Shown: positions 49,760 to 63,189, counted from the stretch's first letter. The stretch: 64,000 nt of DNA from Emydura subglobosa (GCA_007922225.1 ML679954.1:26764240-26828239); one strand, 5' to 3'. Notes: generated from the sequence alone by a model not told the origin. A program made the numbers and translations.

Positions 49760-52650
49760 GCCTACAAAAAGAATGAACTCTTAAGGAGATCTGTCTGTGG
49801 ATCTCCCAGCAGATTTCTTCATACCTGCAGGTTACTAGTTTTAAATGTCAATGTTCCCCTGAATTATGAGTGCTGAATATTTGGCTGAGGAATCTGCATT
49901 GTCTTCCACCTGGTTAGTGTTCAGCCAGTAGTTATGCCCATGTTGGGTGTTCATTTGGTTTGGAGTGCCTTGTTCTAGAACCCTGTCTGAGGCCAACCAT
50001 GTATGAAGCACCAGAGGAATAATACAAAATATTGTAATCAACAAATGATCCTAGAACATTTGTTCTTTAAGGGAAAATAACATTTTCTACATTATACACA
50101 ATATATTGCCATAAACACAAGGCACAGTAGTGTTCAGACAGAGAATAAGATCTAGCATTCACCTTCCAACTGTGGAAGAAGGGAAAGACTTAAGAAAAAC
50201 TCCATAACTGGAGTTTTTGTCATTGACTTCAGCCAGAAAAGGATTAGCCGCAAGGTGTGATATTGCACCATTATGTCCTATATATGAAAGTACATTGATG
50301 CATGTGCAATATCTATTCTATATCTGTTCTTTGTTTGACAGCTTCTGTCTCTCTGTGTAGTATGTCATACCTCAGGCCCCAAATCGAAAAAAGTGCACAA
50401 ACATACTAAGGGTGCTTTTTCTGAATAAGGATGGTTTCTTGAACTGGGGCTCCACTGGTTCCCACTAGATTGTTACAAGAATGTCATTTTTGTGACAGTG
50501 TTGCCCATACTGATACATAGCATGTGACAATGTGGGAAAATAAAGCCTGTGCTAATGAAGCTTATTATTCCCCTGCCATATATAAAGATTCTGTATGCAA
50601 TTTGTCTTAATTGATAGAAGATGTTAGGAACTAAACATGTTGAAAGAGTCCTTGTAATGTTATTTTAAAAAGTTGAACAACAAAGTAAATTCTCATGTAA
50701 TGTTTTGATAGATGATCCAAAGTTTGTAACTGTTAAGGAGCCATTATTGCACATCCTATAAATATATAGTTATAACACTGGTAATGTATAACCTATTTCC
50801 TTGACAGATCCAGACAGTGCCTTCAGTGTAACAGTAATTTTCCGTAGCGACTTGTCTTATGTCTTGCATTCAGACACCGTTATCCATGTTTTGGACTATT
50901 TGGTTGACAAACTTATTTTCTTTTAAACAAAACCATTTTTGTGTTATGAGTGCCATATATATTTTCTCATAATATATATTTTCTCATAATAATTGTTTAA
51001 TTTAAAAATGACATTAACTTTTATAATTTGTGGGATTTGTTTGTTTATTTTCCACCTGGAATGAATACTAGCAGTCAATTCATAAACTTGTAAACAAAGT
51101 GACTGTATAATAGAAATACTGACACAAACATACCTGTAGCGGCATCAACGGCCACTCTCATGAATAACTGTTACCTGAGAGTATTTTAACAGAGAGCTTT
51201 TTTTAACCCATTGCATGTGTATTTTTCTGTGTTTAGTACTGTCAAATGAAGACCCAACCAGCACTGAGGGTAATGAGGAGGAATGATAGTTTAAATATAT
51301 TCTTTCCTTGAACTGCTGGTTGAATTAAATCTTTCGTTCTCTCTGCAGACATACAATCTATAACATCCTTTTGAGATGAATTTAGAAACGGGTCTGCATT
51401 CTTTTATTCTTGGTCCAAAGATTAAAATTGATCATAAGAGACACAAGGGAGCAGGCTGTAGTATTACAGCTCAATGTGGTTAACGAGGACAGTGCATGGC
51501 TTCTCTTCTACTTAACTGCTCATACAGGTTACAAATATTATTGATTGCACAGGTCATCGGAGGCTGGGGAGGTTATGTTGCTTGATGCTATTTGGCAATT
51601 TTTGAGGGATGAGAGCTATGAGCCCTCATAGCAGTTGGGATAGGTATAGTTTAAACCTGACAAAAGGAGATATATTTTTGTGTGAGCTGGAAAAGCCCTT
51701 CAGGTAAAAATGATGAATGAAAACTTGAGAGGTTGTTTTATCATAGGTCAAATGATGTGCTGTAGAAGAAGAGGTGGGGGAGACTTTAATTATTACCCTT
51801 TCATCAGAATGCACTAGTCCTAAATCTGAGCTGTAGACAAATTAATAGTGCTTAGAAATCTTTTTACAAGGCACCATTTTTAGTATATGTAGAGATGGTT
51901 TACATAAATTTGGAAATACAGCATAGGGGGAACAATATGTGAATAATTATTACCTACCAGTCTTTAGAGTATGCTTTTTAATCTTTCATGTGGACAAAAC
52001 TGCTATATTAATATTCTCAAGATTTAAGGTAAACACCAGTATTATATGTTTTACTAAGTTTCCAAAGAAGTAGAAAAAAACTATTTGCTTCCTGTATTTA
52101 AATTCCAGATATAAGATTCTAGTGATATGCAGTAGCACTTAAAAATATTGCACTTTTATAGCTCAAGGTCAAAATAAAGTTGGATACCACTGTCCCATTT
52201 GAGAAATTAGGTCCAGAACATGCCCCAGATTTCAGTGAGATGAATGCCTATCCAAACATGTCAAAGTAGGTATAAACTGGGAGTGGTGTAAGAGATCATG
52301 CTATCCACAATTAATATTTAGTGGGCCTGATTCTCTCATCAGGTTGTTAGCATTTTACAAACACTTTACACAAATGTGATTGACTATATAAGGTGCAAAG
52401 TCATAGATAATTTGGCTCATTGGTTATATGTTGCCCTATGTACGTAGTGTTTTATGACACTGTGTAACTCACACAGAATAACAAATCATAATCCAAGTGG
52501 AGCGAAAATTTAGGCATTTTTTGCCATTCTCAGTTATTCTACTCCAGTTACTTTAAGAAAAGAAATATAGAATTAAAGAACATTATGAATATCAATAAAT
52601 GTTACACTTGGTATGCTTTAAATATTAATCAAGTGGTCTATCAATACTGT
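49760..52650. other. AT-rich intronic sequence, nothing recognised
   Basis: No named element. A short direct duplication of ATATATTTTCTCATAAT occurs at about 50957-50990. Confidence 0.5.
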
Positions 52651-52660
52651 ATTACATGTA

Positions 52661-52753
52661 TAGGGTCAGACCTTCAGACCTGGTATAAATTGGTGTCGTT
52701 CCATTTACTTCAGGGAAGCTTTGTCGATTTACACCAGCGGAGGACCTGACCCA
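52661..52753. repeat. Hairpin MITE, ends GGGTCAGACC / GGACCTGACCC
   Basis: The ends TAGGGTCAGACCTTC and GAGGACCTGACCCA, and the inner CTGGTATAAATTGG and CGATTTACACCAG, are inverted repeats around a centre with CCATTTACTTCAGG. This is the typical short palindromic amniote element. Confidence 0.75.
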
Positions 52754-52759
52754 TAATAT

Positions 52760-55700
52760 TATTCCAAAATACGACCATTCATAATAAATGTCACTAATAC
52801 AGAGTTGCCACTATTGACTTTCAATCTTTGCTTCTCAGCAGAGTGAAGAACATTGATGTTAATAGCTTTTCTTTCTGATACCAACTGAATACACGTGACT
52901 TTTTTTCTAAAACTTTTTTCTGTGTGAATGTATTTTCCAGAGGCTTGCATTGATTTTACTCACCTCCCAGTACATTTACTGTATGTGAATTATATTGATT
53001 CAGCTTTTAAAGATTTTATTCAAATTTTGTCATACCAACACTTCACATAACGGGTATTATTTTATCTCCTTGCTGGATTGTTCCCTATGCAGATTCCCAT
53101 TCATTTAGATCACTTTCATGTGCCACTGTGAATCCCTATAAATTAGAAATGGTGCATTGGTATGCTGTTTTGAAGCAGATTAGCCTGCAATAAAAAGAAG
53201 TTGGATTTTTTTTCTAGTGTTTGCTCTTCCTGATTTCCATCCCCCTGCTTTTGAAGGGAATGCTACTCCTGAATCCCCATCCCCACCTGTATTTTATATA
53301 CTTTAATTTCACCCCATACATGTTCAGATTTGCCATGCCACATCAAATCTTCCTGCCAAAGGGGCATGGATGTGGTTCCCTCCAGAGCATTTGGTGCATG
53401 GTCTTGGGTTTGTCTCTAGGCTGCTGAAAGACAGTCCCCAAGGGATTGATTTTATTTTGCCTGTGCCTACCTCACCTATGTACCATTTACTGAACAACAG
53501 GAAGCGTACCATATCTTTCCTTTGGTGTATTTATTGGGGTGAGAGAAAGAAACACAACAGCTTTGGTGTCTCAGATCTTTAACTGGAGACCCATGCTATG
53601 CCTACAAGCGCCTCCATGGTGACAGCTTGTGCCAGATTGTGTGAAATGACCAACTATCCAAAAGGGACTAAAAATAAAATTAAACCCTAGAATAATTGGG
53701 GTGAAATTCAGTGGAAATGCACATGCTTACATCAGGACCCCAAGCTGAGATCGCTAAACTCATTTTCCCTTGTGACCTTTTCCGATTTGTAGCTATTATA
53801 ACAAACTTTGCCAGGATAACATAAGAAACGTTTGCAGTAATCTTCCACTTTATTTTTTTAGAGCAGATATTTCTTCAATTACTCTGCATTATAATTTGTA
53901 GAAGTCTTAGATTCAGCAAACCAAGAAACATAGCAAACTATTTCAGCTCTTTTAATCCTGCCATAAACAATACTAGGCAGAATAGAACCCAGAGGGAAGG
54001 TAGGCAGAGTCTTGCATTCATCATTAAGTGTGAATGAGGCTTACTTCATAGAACTCTTTCTGTTCCAGCAAGCCCTTTTTCAGAGCCTACTCTTTAACTT
54101 ACTAGCATCCTTGACTTGACCCTTACTTCAAACACATGTAACATTAAACATCAGCATTTCACTTGAGAAGATCCATGTATTGTAGGGAGACTATGTCTGT
54201 GACTATTTCAGGCCGGAGATCCCTTCTTCAGACTGAAGAACAATATTTTCAAAATGTCTAGTGATTGAATGCTTCAGTTTTTTGGGAGGTCAAGTTTAAG
54301 ACATCTTAAAGGGGCCTGATTTTTAGAGGACATGTGATCAACACTTCCTGAAAATCAGGGCCCTTTAAAGTGTCCAACTGGACACCCAAAAATGAAAGTA
54401 TTCAAAATCACAGAATCACTTTTGAAAATCTTGCCCGATCCTCTTGCCTTCCAATGTTATTTTTTAAGGTTTCCTAAAGTTTCCTTAATTCACACTGTGT
54501 TATTCAGGCAAAGTTCCAACTGCCGACCCAGGTCCAATATGTTGACATTAGTGGAGTTAATACCCGCCGCGGCCCCGCCCCCGCAAAAAAAAAAAAAAAA
54601 AAGACCAAAAATAGAGGTGGGCTGTGGAGGCCATGTTAGATTTGTATCTTGATGAGATTTATGCAAGGATATATTTGAAGGCAAATTAAGACTGGGGGGT
54701 TAGTTTTCGGTTTGATGGTGCTGAAATGTTATGAGCTGTCTTTGTGACATTTCAGTCCATAACAGAGGAATTCTTGTGAGATCAAGATTTTCTTAGAAGA
54801 TTTCCAACATTGTGTCCTAATTTTCCATGGCAGCTCATGAGAATTCAGTGGTGTTGAATCTAAACCTGAACCTGAGCCCTGATTTGCTTTAACTTCAAAC
54901 TGTAACACAAACATAACAAATGTTGTCTGCTTCACCCACCTCTAGTTTCTGATGAGTCTGCTCCTGTGAAATGTTGGCCACATCTGAACTAGAACCGAAC
55001 TAGAAGCTCTGCTGGAATTTTGATCCAGTCCAGAAACAAAATTGTAGGGACAGATTTGGCTTGGGGAATTCAGATCTGTTGCCACTGAAATGAAATTCAA
55101 AGGGGTCCAGATTCAAGTTTCTGGTTCAAGTTTAATAATAGTTTTTGCATGAGTCCTATAAACCTTAAAAATTAGATTAGTACTTATGCAGACTTTGAAA
55201 GAAAGAGCCCTCAATCTAAATATCACTATTTAACTTACAACTTAGAGTTCGCTTTAACACTAATTCTACACTAGTTCTCATGAATAAAACTATTAACATC
55301 TTGCTTCACGTACTCTACAATACATGCATTCTGACTTGAGCATAAGAAAATACTAACCCAACAGTGGCGCTGTTTCAGATATCAACAGGGGTGGAGGGAG
55401 CAACTTTCAGCAGGGGCCACTTAGACCTGGGTGCTCTTGGATTTTTGAAGATAAAATGTAAAAATTAGTCTATTTCAGGAACATTTGTTGTGATTATCTC
55501 CTATATTTTAATAACGTTTCATATAGATTTACTACAATAAAATTACCAACACAGGACAAACAGGCAGCTATTGATGGAGAAACAGTCTTGATTCTTCAGG
55601 GAAACCTGTAACAACTTCCAGTATTAATTTCCATTTACACAAAATGTTTAAAGTTCTAGGTCTGTACTTTGTCAGCCTTTCTGATGAAACTGACCAAGGT

Positions 55701-57500
55701 TCAGAGAACTCCCATCCTGCCTAGTTGTCTGATATAGTCATCCTCACAGTTATATTTTGTCTATGCCAATCCTTCATGACCATGCACTGAGAAAGGCACT
55801 GATTTAGAAAAGCACCTCCCCCCAAGGTTTGTTGGGCTCAGGCATCAGCTGCCACACAACAAGCTTCAGTGTTGCCAATGCCCACATGCTACAGTTCAGC
55901 ACTTGTGTATTAACATGGAGAGCCCATGGAGACAGGTTACGAGGAAGGGTCCCAGCCCCCAGCACACTGTGAGGCGTTCAGCTCCACCTGGCATGAGGGA
56001 CTCTGCTCGGCCTCCCCGTGCACTGCTCTCCCATCTGGAATGAAGCAGGGAAGTGGGGAGGATAGGGAATGCCCCACCACAACTCTATCTAAGTAGTCCC
56101 TCTGTAACCCAGGTGCCTTGTAGTGATTTCGCTCCCCTCCCCCCACTTTTCTATTTATTTTTTATTAGCAAAGCGCCCAGCTATCATTAAGGAATTAGTC
56201 TTTTGGACTGTGCAAGCATACCCTATCCCGGAGTAAAGAAATCATTAATAAAAAACAGTAAAAAGAAGCAGTTATATTACAAAATAAATCTACCAGGCTC
56301 ACAAAGAAAACAAATTTGAAAGAGCCACCTGCTGTGGAGATGAGGCAGTAATCTCAACAGCAGGAAATAAAAGGGGGAGAGGAGAAAAATACAAAAGCAT
56401 AGACATTAAAAAAGTAATTAAAACACTTATCTCCATCAACATACATAACAAACAAAAAAAAAAATCAGCCACCTAAAAACGTACTCTATTGAACTGCACA
56501 ACAGGAAGTAACAAAGCTGCCACTATAAAAAAGCGTTCTCCAGCAGAAAAGCGAAAGTTCCTCTAAAAATATAAGCCTGAAAAGTATTTACTAATGCACT
56601 AATCTCTAATGGCCTGACCTTGAGAGATGCAGAGAACCCACAACTTTTATTGAGAGTTGCATATCTCAGGATTAAGCCTTTAAAAATGTAGTGAGTAACT
56701 CTTTAGATACCATTGACTTTCTGTTTAATATTATTCTAGTGGTTGTGTTAGCATGAATTTTAATAGTGCATTAGTATAATCAGCAGTGTTCTATAGTTGG
56801 AGTAAGCAGTAGCATAATGCATTTTAGTACAGTTCAGACCTAAATCATTGTTTAACGTTGATGGATTGACAGCAAAATTATTAGTTCTTAATCCTATTTG
56901 TCACAAGCTCATGTAAACAAATAGGTTGAGCACATGATACTGAATACAGATATGGATCTTATGTTCATGGAAAACTGTAAGTTTGACAGTTATGAAAAGC
57001 TACTGTTTTAATGTTATCTTTCAAGGAAATACTTTAATGTACTTAAAACTTGTAATACAATTTGCACAGTGAAATAGAATAAAACAGATTTTGTGCATAG
57101 ATTTTTGATCTCCTTTTTCCCTGACCACAACCCAGACATGTTGAAGAGGAGTTGAGCGTTCAAGAATAATAAAGGATGCTTATGGGAACAGAGGTTTAAA
57201 TATATATATTCTTCTCTGTCATTCACCTTTGCCGTTATGCTTTTGTGATCATACAGTAATACCTGTGTCTGTTAATTTCCAGGCAAACTGAGAACTTTAT
57301 CAACCAGAGGTGTATATCTGAAATATTTGATATGGAAGTATGAGAGGCCAATGTGAGCACTCAATGTATGAAAAGTTAAGGGTAGAGTAGAAACATAGGT
57401 ATCTTTGATTAATTAAAAAAGGCTCTTTTCAGCAGAAAAATTAGGGAAATGGATGCTCCCCATTAGATGCCCAGTATGTCCTTTATTCATCTAGCCTAAT
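52760..57500. other. Intronic sequence with little recognisable content
   Basis: A GC-rich 20-nt stretch followed by an A run is at 54563-54602. 54300-54395 has a possible hairpin-type element (GGGGCCTGATTTTTAG opposite CTGAAAATCAGGGCCC). Otherwise no gene, RNA or named repeat is seen. Confidence 0.5.
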
Positions 57501-57518
57501 AAATCATTGTAAGAAGGG

Positions 57519-57925
57519 CAGAACAGTGATGGTGAGGATGGAATCTTTGGAGATTTAACTGCTAAAATCCAAGATGACTATATAGAAGTTGCAATTTTTC
57601 AGAGGCTTTATAATGTGGCCAAATCTGGGTTGATTATCCTGACACAAAGGCCACATCCTTTCAGAGTTCAAGTCCTGCTCCAGAGAATGGGGGTGCTAAC
57701 ATGTTTCAAAGTAAATGTTCACAGAATTTTTAGCGTGGGCAAATCAATGTATTTTTTCCCTAGCCTCATTCTCAGAAAAGACTAAATTTTGCCTGAAATG
57801 TTCCAAATATAATTCATTCTGAGGCAAAAACCTAGCATGGAAAATTTCAGCCCAAATTGTCAACATTTGGCACTTATAAGCAACTGAAAACAGGAACTTA
57901 TAATAGGAAGTTTTGGGCAACCCCA
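57519..57925. repeat. Dispersed repeat of unclassified family, copy 2
   Basis: It aligns by eye with 7640-7860 over GATGGAATCTTT, a TTGCAATTTTTCAGAGGCTT-type stretch, AAAGGCCAC and GTCCTGCTCCA, with a gap of about 18 nt. It extends past that into CTGAGGCAAAAACCTAGCA and TTATAAGCAACTG. Confidence 0.5.
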
Positions 57926-58239
57926 CTAACAGGCAGTATTACCAGCCATATCTAGAATTATTAAGGTGCTGCTCCATAGTTGAGTTCCATTTTGTACTTA
58001 AAGAATTGATTCAACTTTTTAATAAAAAATAGCCATTAGTTTGGGGCTCGTATATAATAATAGCTCTGTATCCCTACCTTGTGACAGCAATAACTCTGTC
58101 TGAAGTGAGGAAGCAGAAATGCAAGAGCAGAGTTTGTCTTGTCTGAGGCTTCTTAACTCTACATTTACTTACTTACCAGTGGTTTATGTTTTTTAAAATA
58201 TAACCTAAATTTTCTAATTTCTCCATGTTTTGATTAACC

Positions 58240-58256
58240 AAAAAAAAAAAAAAAAA
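58240..58256. repeat. A17 homopolymer
   Basis: A run of 17 A with no retroposed sequence recognised upstream of it. Confidence 0.9.
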
Positions 58257-58589
58257 TCTCCCCTTAGGTTATTGATACATATTTAGAACTTTAACTCTAG
58301 CTCAAGTTTTGGTTTATATTTGACCCTTAGCCTGGAATAAGGCTTATTTTGTATGTCACTTATTAAAACTGGTTGAGAAGTTCATTGACACCTGTAAATA
58401 TACCAAACACCTCCAAAAATACCAGATTTAAGTAATCCAAACAATGAGTGCAGGCTCAGAAGGTGAGAGTGAATTAAATCAGAGTGGGAGAGAGATGTAT
58501 ACTGTACCTCTTCTCCCCAACCTCCACTCCCTTTTAGTTTTCCTCCCAGGCCTGGGCAGTAGCAGCAGCATTTTTTTTAAAGACCTGGA

Positions 58590-60380
58590 TGAAGGTTCAT
58601 CTACACTTACATGTTATGGTTACATGTGTGTTGTTGTGCCATAGTCCCCCTACTGTCCACATCTGAATCCCTGAAAAAAGTTCCAGAAGGACAGCCTAGT
58701 GTGTGAAAGCTAGCGTGTGCGAGGGGTGTGGCTACGTACCTCTGCTGTGGCATGATCCTGTATCCAGTGCAGTGTGGATGGTGGCAAGGGGCACGTATCA
58801 GGTCACGGGTGTCAATAGTCTTCCAGCATCAGTCCCACAATGCATTGATCCCTTGGCTGCCTAACCGTTACCCAAAGTTTCCTGATCTCCCATTCCCAGC
58901 AACCAGGGCTGAGCACTTTCAGTTCTCCCATGAACTGTATTGATCAGCAACGGCAAACATGGAGCGTGCTTCAAAAGCTGCTGCCTGGGCTCTGGAGCAC
59001 ATCTGGGTGCTGATCAATGTGTTTTCAGAGTAACCTGTTCTCCACAACCTTGCCCATACCAGCAGGAACAGTCTCCTATACCAGGAGATTTCACGGAGGC
59101 TGGAGGAGACAGTCATTCACCAGACTCCATCCCAGCGCTGGGAGCACATGGATCACCTCAGGCCAGAGAGTGAAAGACTCAGACAGTTACTCCAGGAGGG
59201 GATCTAGCGCATGCACTTGCTTCGACGACATGAACTGGGTGCTCTCCATGGCCATGAGTACTGAGTCTGAATTCAGACACAACCCCCTCCTTGACTCCTC
59301 CAGCCTCATTATATGACAGGACACAGATGAGGTGCAGGAAGGCAACACCATGGAGACCTCGGAGGAAGCCAGGAGTGAGCTGGAGGAAGAGGAGTATGTT
59401 GCTCAGTATTCAGTACCTTTACCCGGCAGACCCAGTTGAGGAAGACCTTCCCATCCCCCCTCCAAAAAGTAATTTGAGGAGGCCCGCAAGCCGTGGCAGG
59501 AACTGGAATCTGAAGTTGGTAAATTACAATACACCCCATAGTCCCTGGAAATATCCCCTCTGGCTCTAGTAATACGTGGCCCGAAGCTGGGCCTGTCAAC
59601 CCACCACACCCATGTTCCACCTTGACTTGGTCCCTGAGCAAGATACAGCTGCTAATCGATGATTTGATTGAAATCCCATGAACCACTGTAAAGCATTTAG
59701 CAAAAGCTATAACAGAGATTAACAATCAGTCACTGTGCCCTTGTATCTGTGCATTTCTCGGCCTGCACTGACTGTGGCAGTCCCTGGGCCACACAAAATA
59801 GAGGCAAAAGGGAGAGAAGGACGGAGGGAAATAGATTTTTAAAGGGCCAAGGTAGGGAAAGAACAGTTTAATGACATTTATGGTTGTACATAAACCCAAC
59901 ACCACCCCTCTCTATCTTTTCCTTCCCCTTATGAAAGGGAGCTATGTGGAAGAGGGATGGGGTGGTTGGTGTGCAGGCCCACCTACTTCCAAGAAGGGAA
60001 AGAGAACTATTTGTTAGTCCAAGGAAAGTCAGAGTGGTCCATTTGCACTGTGACCTTTCAAATGTTTTACCTTCCCAGTCCTTGGTGTCTGTCTTGTGTC
60101 TTCTCAAATTGCCATCCAGTCCTGTAAGAATAATTCAGTAAATTTTTGGTATAGCAGAAATTCCATCTCATTCTTCACATTTAAGGGCAGGGCAAATATG
60201 TTCGGTCCAGTTTAGTAGCTCACCAAACCCCTCCACTCAGCATTATGTAGAAGAGTCACTGTTAGCGAAAACATTGCTCTGGCACAGGGTGTCATCCACA
60301 GTGCTGGAAAGCCACTTCTCTTTTCCATTCCAGTAGTTCCAAAACTACATTCTCCAAGTAAGGGCCAGCCTTTAAAGAAG
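58590..60380 (+). mobile_element. Decayed DNA transposon carrying a Myb/SANT-like gene (probable Harbinger- or hAT-related)
   Basis: The left part (GTTCATCTACACTTACATG at about 58596) resembles the ends of hAT-type elements in the window. A broken Myb/SANT-like reading frame follows (58959-59207), then further frames with many stops to about 59730. After 59840 a segment with AACAGTTTAATGACATTTATGG looks like the 3' flank of the same element. Boundaries are inferred and no transposase domain was identified. Confidence 0.4.
58959..59207 (+). pseudogene. Myb/SANT-like DNA-binding protein pseudogene
   Basis: From ATG at 58959 the frame reads MERASKAAAWALEHIWVLIN, then VFSE and a stop at codon 25. 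In a shifted frame it resumes HNLAHTSRNSLLYQEISRRL, then EE, then TPSQRWEHMDHLRPE and ERLRQLL, ending in a stop near 59207. The order W..E...LINV, RN..LYQEISRRL, Q..W..L..E..RLRQ is that of the Myb/SANT-like domain often carried by vertebrate Harbinger-type elements. One stop and at least one frameshift make it a pseudogene. Its function was presumably in transposition, and no host role is implied. Confidence 0.5.
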
Positions 60381-60907
60381 AAAAAGATGGATATGCAAAC
60401 AATTGCATTCCTCCCACAAACCTTTCCCTCCTCAAATTAATTTCCTAATTCTTTTTAATTAAAAAAGGGTTTTTGACAATAAAGTAAATAGTGAAATAAC
60501 TGTTGCTGTCCAAAGCACAACAATGAAAAACAGAGGAAAATTTAACTGAAACATCTTTGTTAATAATTTAAGTGACAATACAAAGGAAATTAAAATAAAA
60601 TAATATTGAAGATACCGGACACTGAACAGTGCTTTTATGACTCCTAATCCCATATCCCCACCCAACTGTTACCACTGGCAACTGTGGTTGCCTCTAGAAT
60701 CTCCTGTAGAAGGAATGTTCCTCAGTGCACTGAAGGGAAATGTCTAAGCTATTGTTATGATTTGGTATATGTTATGGGCAGGAAATTAGGAGATGAATGA
60801 TTGTTTCAGGGAACACCAAATACTGAAAGAGATCTCTTTGATGTCTTGTTAGGTGGATTTTGAGAGGAGAGAATATGCTGACTAGAGCCTTTGTCGTTTA
60901 TGTCATT

Positions 60908-61355
60908 CCAAAGTGTATATTTTTGGGTGGTTGCTGGCTACTGTGCGTCTGTATTTGAGCACGTTCTGTCAGTCTCTTTATAAAGGATCGCTTTAATGTA
61001 TCTTCAAAGGGTATTTCCTCTGGGTGGATAGGGTCTCCACACCCTCTCTCTCCTGGATAGTTACTTTATCCTAAATTGTATCTATCATTGATGACTCTTT
61101 TTTTCCCCCAAAAAACAGTCTTGTGTGACTGTTTTGCTCTAAACTGTATTTCTCCCATGTAACTGTTTTTCTCCAAATTGTGTCTCTGGGTGGCTACTGG
61201 CTATTTATCAATATTTAATCTTTCTCTGAAGTGTGTTTCTGTTGGGTGGCAGTTTATTACTGAAGGCTATCTCTGCAGGATGGGTATTGGTTCTTGTATC
61301 TCTCTCTTTCTCTCTCCATATTTTGTCTCTCTCATGGGTGGCTACTGGCTGTGCG
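60908..61355. repeat. Decayed minisatellite, about 34-35 bp unit
   Basis: A unit resembling AAATTGTATCTCTGGGTGGC followed by TACTGGCT and a T/C-rich tail recurs at about 60911, 61006, 61072, 61141, 61175, 61229, 61263 and 61318, with weaker copies between. Neighbouring starts are mostly 31-37 or 53-55 nt apart. GGGTGGCTACTGGCT is present intact at 61188 and 61335. Similarity between units is low, so the array is old. Confidence 0.65.
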
Positions 61356-61681
61356 AAGTACTTGATGGCACTTGATCTCTTTCTTGTTTAATAAAAATAG
61401 CTGCAATCTTTACAATGGCAAACACCAATGAGAAAGTTTGTATATTAAAATCCAGTACAGCCATTGTGAAAGCAAAGGAAAAGGCTTGTAACCGTGCCAG
61501 CCGTATGTTGTCATGTGTGCACATAAGGGGAAATCTTCAAATCTAAATATTATAAATTTTGTTTTTCCTGGATCTGGCTGTGAAATGAAAATGCATCCCA
61601 TACAAATAACAGTAAATAGATGCTAATCAGTAGATACCTAGTATTCTTTTTTGTTATCACAGTAGTCAGCATAAAAACTCT

Positions 61682-61752
61682 TGGATCAAATTCATCCTTG
61701 ATCCAGCTCCATTGGTTTCAGTGATGTTAGACCAGCAATGAATCTGGCCCAT
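61682..61752. repeat. Hairpin MITE fragment
   Basis: Ends GGATCAAATTCATC and GAATCTGGCCCA are partly complementary, with CAGCTCCATTGGTTTCAG in the centre. Confidence 0.45.
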
Positions 61753-61768
61753 TAGCATTAGACTTTTG

Positions 61769-61840
61769 GTCTGATTCTGCTCCTCTTAAGATCAGTGGGA
61801 ATTATGTCACTAACTTTAATAGGAGTAGAATCAAGCTCAG
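61769..61840. repeat. Hairpin MITE
   Basis: GATTCTGCTCCT (about 61773-61784) is complementary, apart from one base, to AGGAGTAGAATC (61821-61832), flanking AGATCAGTGGGAATTATGTC. It stands directly beside the previous element. Confidence 0.55.
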
Positions 61841-62051
61841 TCAGAGAGAGACTGCACTGGTAAAAAGGAATGAGAGTTCTTTTGGTTTGGGGGAATATTG
61901 TTTTTATTTTTGAAGGTGGGGGAGATAGATTAAGGCTATATACTTTAATTCACTAACTGGAACTCATGCTAATGTCAATGAGAATTTTGCACACGGATTG
62001 AGGCTGGAACATGGCCTCTGGTGGTGTAAAACCCAGTAGACACAGTGGCTC

Positions 62052-62053
<2 letters not shown>

Positions 62054-62097
<44 letters not shown>
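62054..62097. repeat. (CT)22 microsatellite
   Basis: A perfect 44-nt CT dinucleotide run, likely polymorphic. Confidence 0.97.
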
Positions 62098-62099
<2 letters not shown>

Positions 62100-62479
62100 T
62101 CAGCCTTTTGAGCAGAGGCTTAAGCATTAAGTGTTAGAGAGAGGAAAGCACAGTGCTGTAGGGCTGCTTCTTGTAGTATCCATCTTAGAATGATAAAACA
62201 ACATATGAATGGCAAGGGAGAAAGGAACAGTCACAATCTGTACAATTTTTTGATCCTTTTCATATTCATATTTTGCATACTCTTAATAAATATACACCAG
62301 TTAACTGACAGCACTTCAGCCTGTCCGTTATTCATTGTCCATTAGCGAATGTCCTTACTTCCAGGGGAAGTACAATGTTCAGGGGTTCTAATGTGTATAT
62401 ACACTGAGTTTGCACAAGTCATTCCTTATCTGATTTTTCTCAACATCCAGCTATAGACATGCAGTATTTCCAGCCACAA

Positions 62480-62720
62480 GTGTTCAAAAACCAGGAATCA
62501 TGCCTTAAAAAAAGATCATGAGTCTTTTTATTTTTCTTCTAGTTTCTGAGAATTTGAGTTCATTCAGGTCATGTTTCAAGAAACTTATTACAAGTGATTA
62601 CTTTTTTTTTTAATGAAAGCTAAAATTGTCAAGTAATCATTTGAATCCAGGATCTCTAGCTCTAAGAAAAACACAAGATATTATGATTCACAATAAAACC
62701 ATGAGATATGGCAACATTAG
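62480..62720. repeat. Dispersed turtle-type repeat of unclear class
   Basis: Segments AAAGATCATGAGTCTTTTTA, TTTCTTCTAGTTTCTGAG, AATGAAAGCTAAAATTGTCA and TTCACAATAAAACCATGAGA in this order match my memory of a repeat common in turtle genomes. No second copy is present in the window. Confidence 0.4.
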
Positions 62721-63189
62721 GCTTTGATTGTCCAGTATGATGGGGCATCTTTGTGCAGCTTCATTGGCAAGAAGCTTCCCTGAAGCCAGTTTAACTTAAC
62801 CAGAAAAGGATTCACCCAATAGGATTCTCTCGACTTTGTTGTTGACACAGGAGGTGTCGCTGGTATCTCATAGACAACCAGTATCTCCCGCATAAGCCAG
62901 GGGATCAGCGTATTGTTCAGACAACCACAGAACTGAAGGAGTACAAAGATGAAGTTAAAGTTAGCTTTGCACCCTCCCATCCCACAAAGCTTCAGTGAGG
63001 ACTCCTTAGTTACAGTGCAGGACCTGGGTCTTTGTATTAATTACTTTCTGATTCTACATGCTTATCCTCTTCATTTTTCTTGTTAAAAGCTGATTTAAAA
63101 AAGTAGTTGAGTAGTTCAGCCATATACAAATCATTGTTGTAATCTTACTCCTAATTCAGTAATAGGCCTAATTTCTCTTTAGGATTTCT

